A DNA stretch of 5,130 bases, taken from assembly GCA_016870945.1 (NCBI GenBank), contig VGAH01000063.1, positions 1 through 5,130 of the forward strand, given 5' to 3'. Position 1 is the first letter of the stretch. Each line of letters opens with the position of its first letter. Position numbers and translations under genes: made by a program. Positions 4,950-5,130 of the stretch are shown piece after piece. The DNA is from Actinomycetota bacterium. GTDB taxonomy: Bacteria; Actinomycetota; Actinomycetes; S36-B12; UBA5976. The notes beneath the pieces were generated by a model. That model saw only the letters and a list, made by a program, of their open reading frames with translations. It was not told the DNA's origin and searched no databases.

Positions 4950-5130
4950 ATGGGAAACAGTGGTAGTGGCGGTGGTGGCGGTGGCTACGGTGGTGGTGGC
5001 GGCGACGGCGGTGGTGGCGGCGACGGCGACGAAGACCCGCGCGACCCAGACGAGTGGTGGCACAACCGCGACCCCCGCGAATCGTGGGCCGACGACAGCT
5101 GGCAACCCACCCCCGCCGAAGATTTCGACT
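4950..5130 (+). CDS. Unidentified Gly-rich, acidic Trp-containing protein, N-terminal part (runs off right edge)
   Basis: An open frame from ATG 4950 gives 60 residues without a stop. An in-frame TGA at 4941-4943 bars an earlier start. Residues 3-26 are almost only Gly with a few Asp, Ser and one Tyr. Residues 27-60 are acidic and Trp-bearing (DEDPRDPDEWWHNRDPRESW, then DDSWQPTPAEDF). No hydrophobic segment or signal peptide is seen so far, so this part is probably a flexible cytoplasmic tail ahead of a domain outside the window. There is no good Shine-Dalgarno. TAGATT at 4933-4938 could be a -10 box giving a very short leader. The codon pattern (mostly GGT/GGC/GAC with C-ending codons after) supports this frame over the antisense one. 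Family not recognised. Confidence 0.6.
   Translation, partial: MGNSGSGGGGGGYGGGGGDGGGGGDGDEDPRDPDEWWHNRDPRESWADDSWQPTPAEDFD
4992..5027 (+). repeat. Perfect 18-bp tandem duplication in the Gly-rich coding tract
   Basis: The unit GGTGGTGGCGGCGACGGC occurs twice end to end (4992-5009 and 5010-5027) and encodes Gly-Gly-Gly-Gly-Asp-Gly twice. Being in frame, a change of copy number would only alter the length of the Gly tail. Confidence 0.85.

Noticed and set aside
4908..5105. 65-aa minus-strand frame opposite the Gly-rich gene
   Set aside because: Its Thr/Ala/Val repeats are just the antisense of the GGT/GGC tract. The plus frame has a clean upstream stop, an ATG and varied downstream residues.

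Overview
The window looks like chromosomal DNA from an actinobacterium (Actinomycetota) of moderate GC content. I infer this from the frequent GTG/TTG starts, the mixed but C-rich codon use, the Sec signal peptide style (MKKFVSAFASIALVAG...AGA) and the DUF2256 and cation-efflux family types. A freshwater planktonic lineage would fit, but nothing here proves it. There are no tRNAs, rRNAs, CRISPR arrays, transposases or phage genes.

Layout: (1) Positions 1-142, minus strand: the N-terminus of an unidentified membrane protein that runs off the left edge. (2) About 262-948, plus strand: a divergently oriented CDF-like cation transporter with a low-complexity Ala/Gly/Asn N-terminus. (3) 949-1241: a short region holding a 32-codon plus-strand ORF that resembles the C-terminal tail of a luciferase-like monooxygenase, and a 47-aa DUF2256 zinc-ribbon gene on the minus strand (1031-1174). 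The start of the DUF2256 gene is embedded in three 9-bp direct repeats. (4) 1242-3132, plus strand: a two-gene unit separated by 10 nt. It encodes a membrane-anchored Mrr-like PD-(D/E)XK nuclease-domain protein, then a CorA-family Mg2+ transporter with an intact GMN motif. (5) 3125-4810, minus strand: a 561-aa secreted Ig-like surface protein whose end overlaps the end of corA by 8 bp. (6) 4811-4949: a divergent intergenic region with a strikingly A+C-rich leader for the surface protein and a small inverted repeat. (7) 4950 to the right edge, plus strand: the N-terminus of an unidentified Gly-rich, then acidic and Trp-rich protein.

Functionally, two inner-membrane metal transporters (CDF-like and CorA) flank a membrane-tethered Mrr-type nuclease domain. 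The nuclease-corA pair is the best candidate for an undescribed functional unit. Its nuclease domain resembles the one I know from the N-termini of large Type ISP-like restriction/helicase proteins, but here it sits on two transmembrane helices with no helicase or methyltransferase nearby. Whether this is defence, DNA processing at the membrane or something else cannot be decided from sequence alone.
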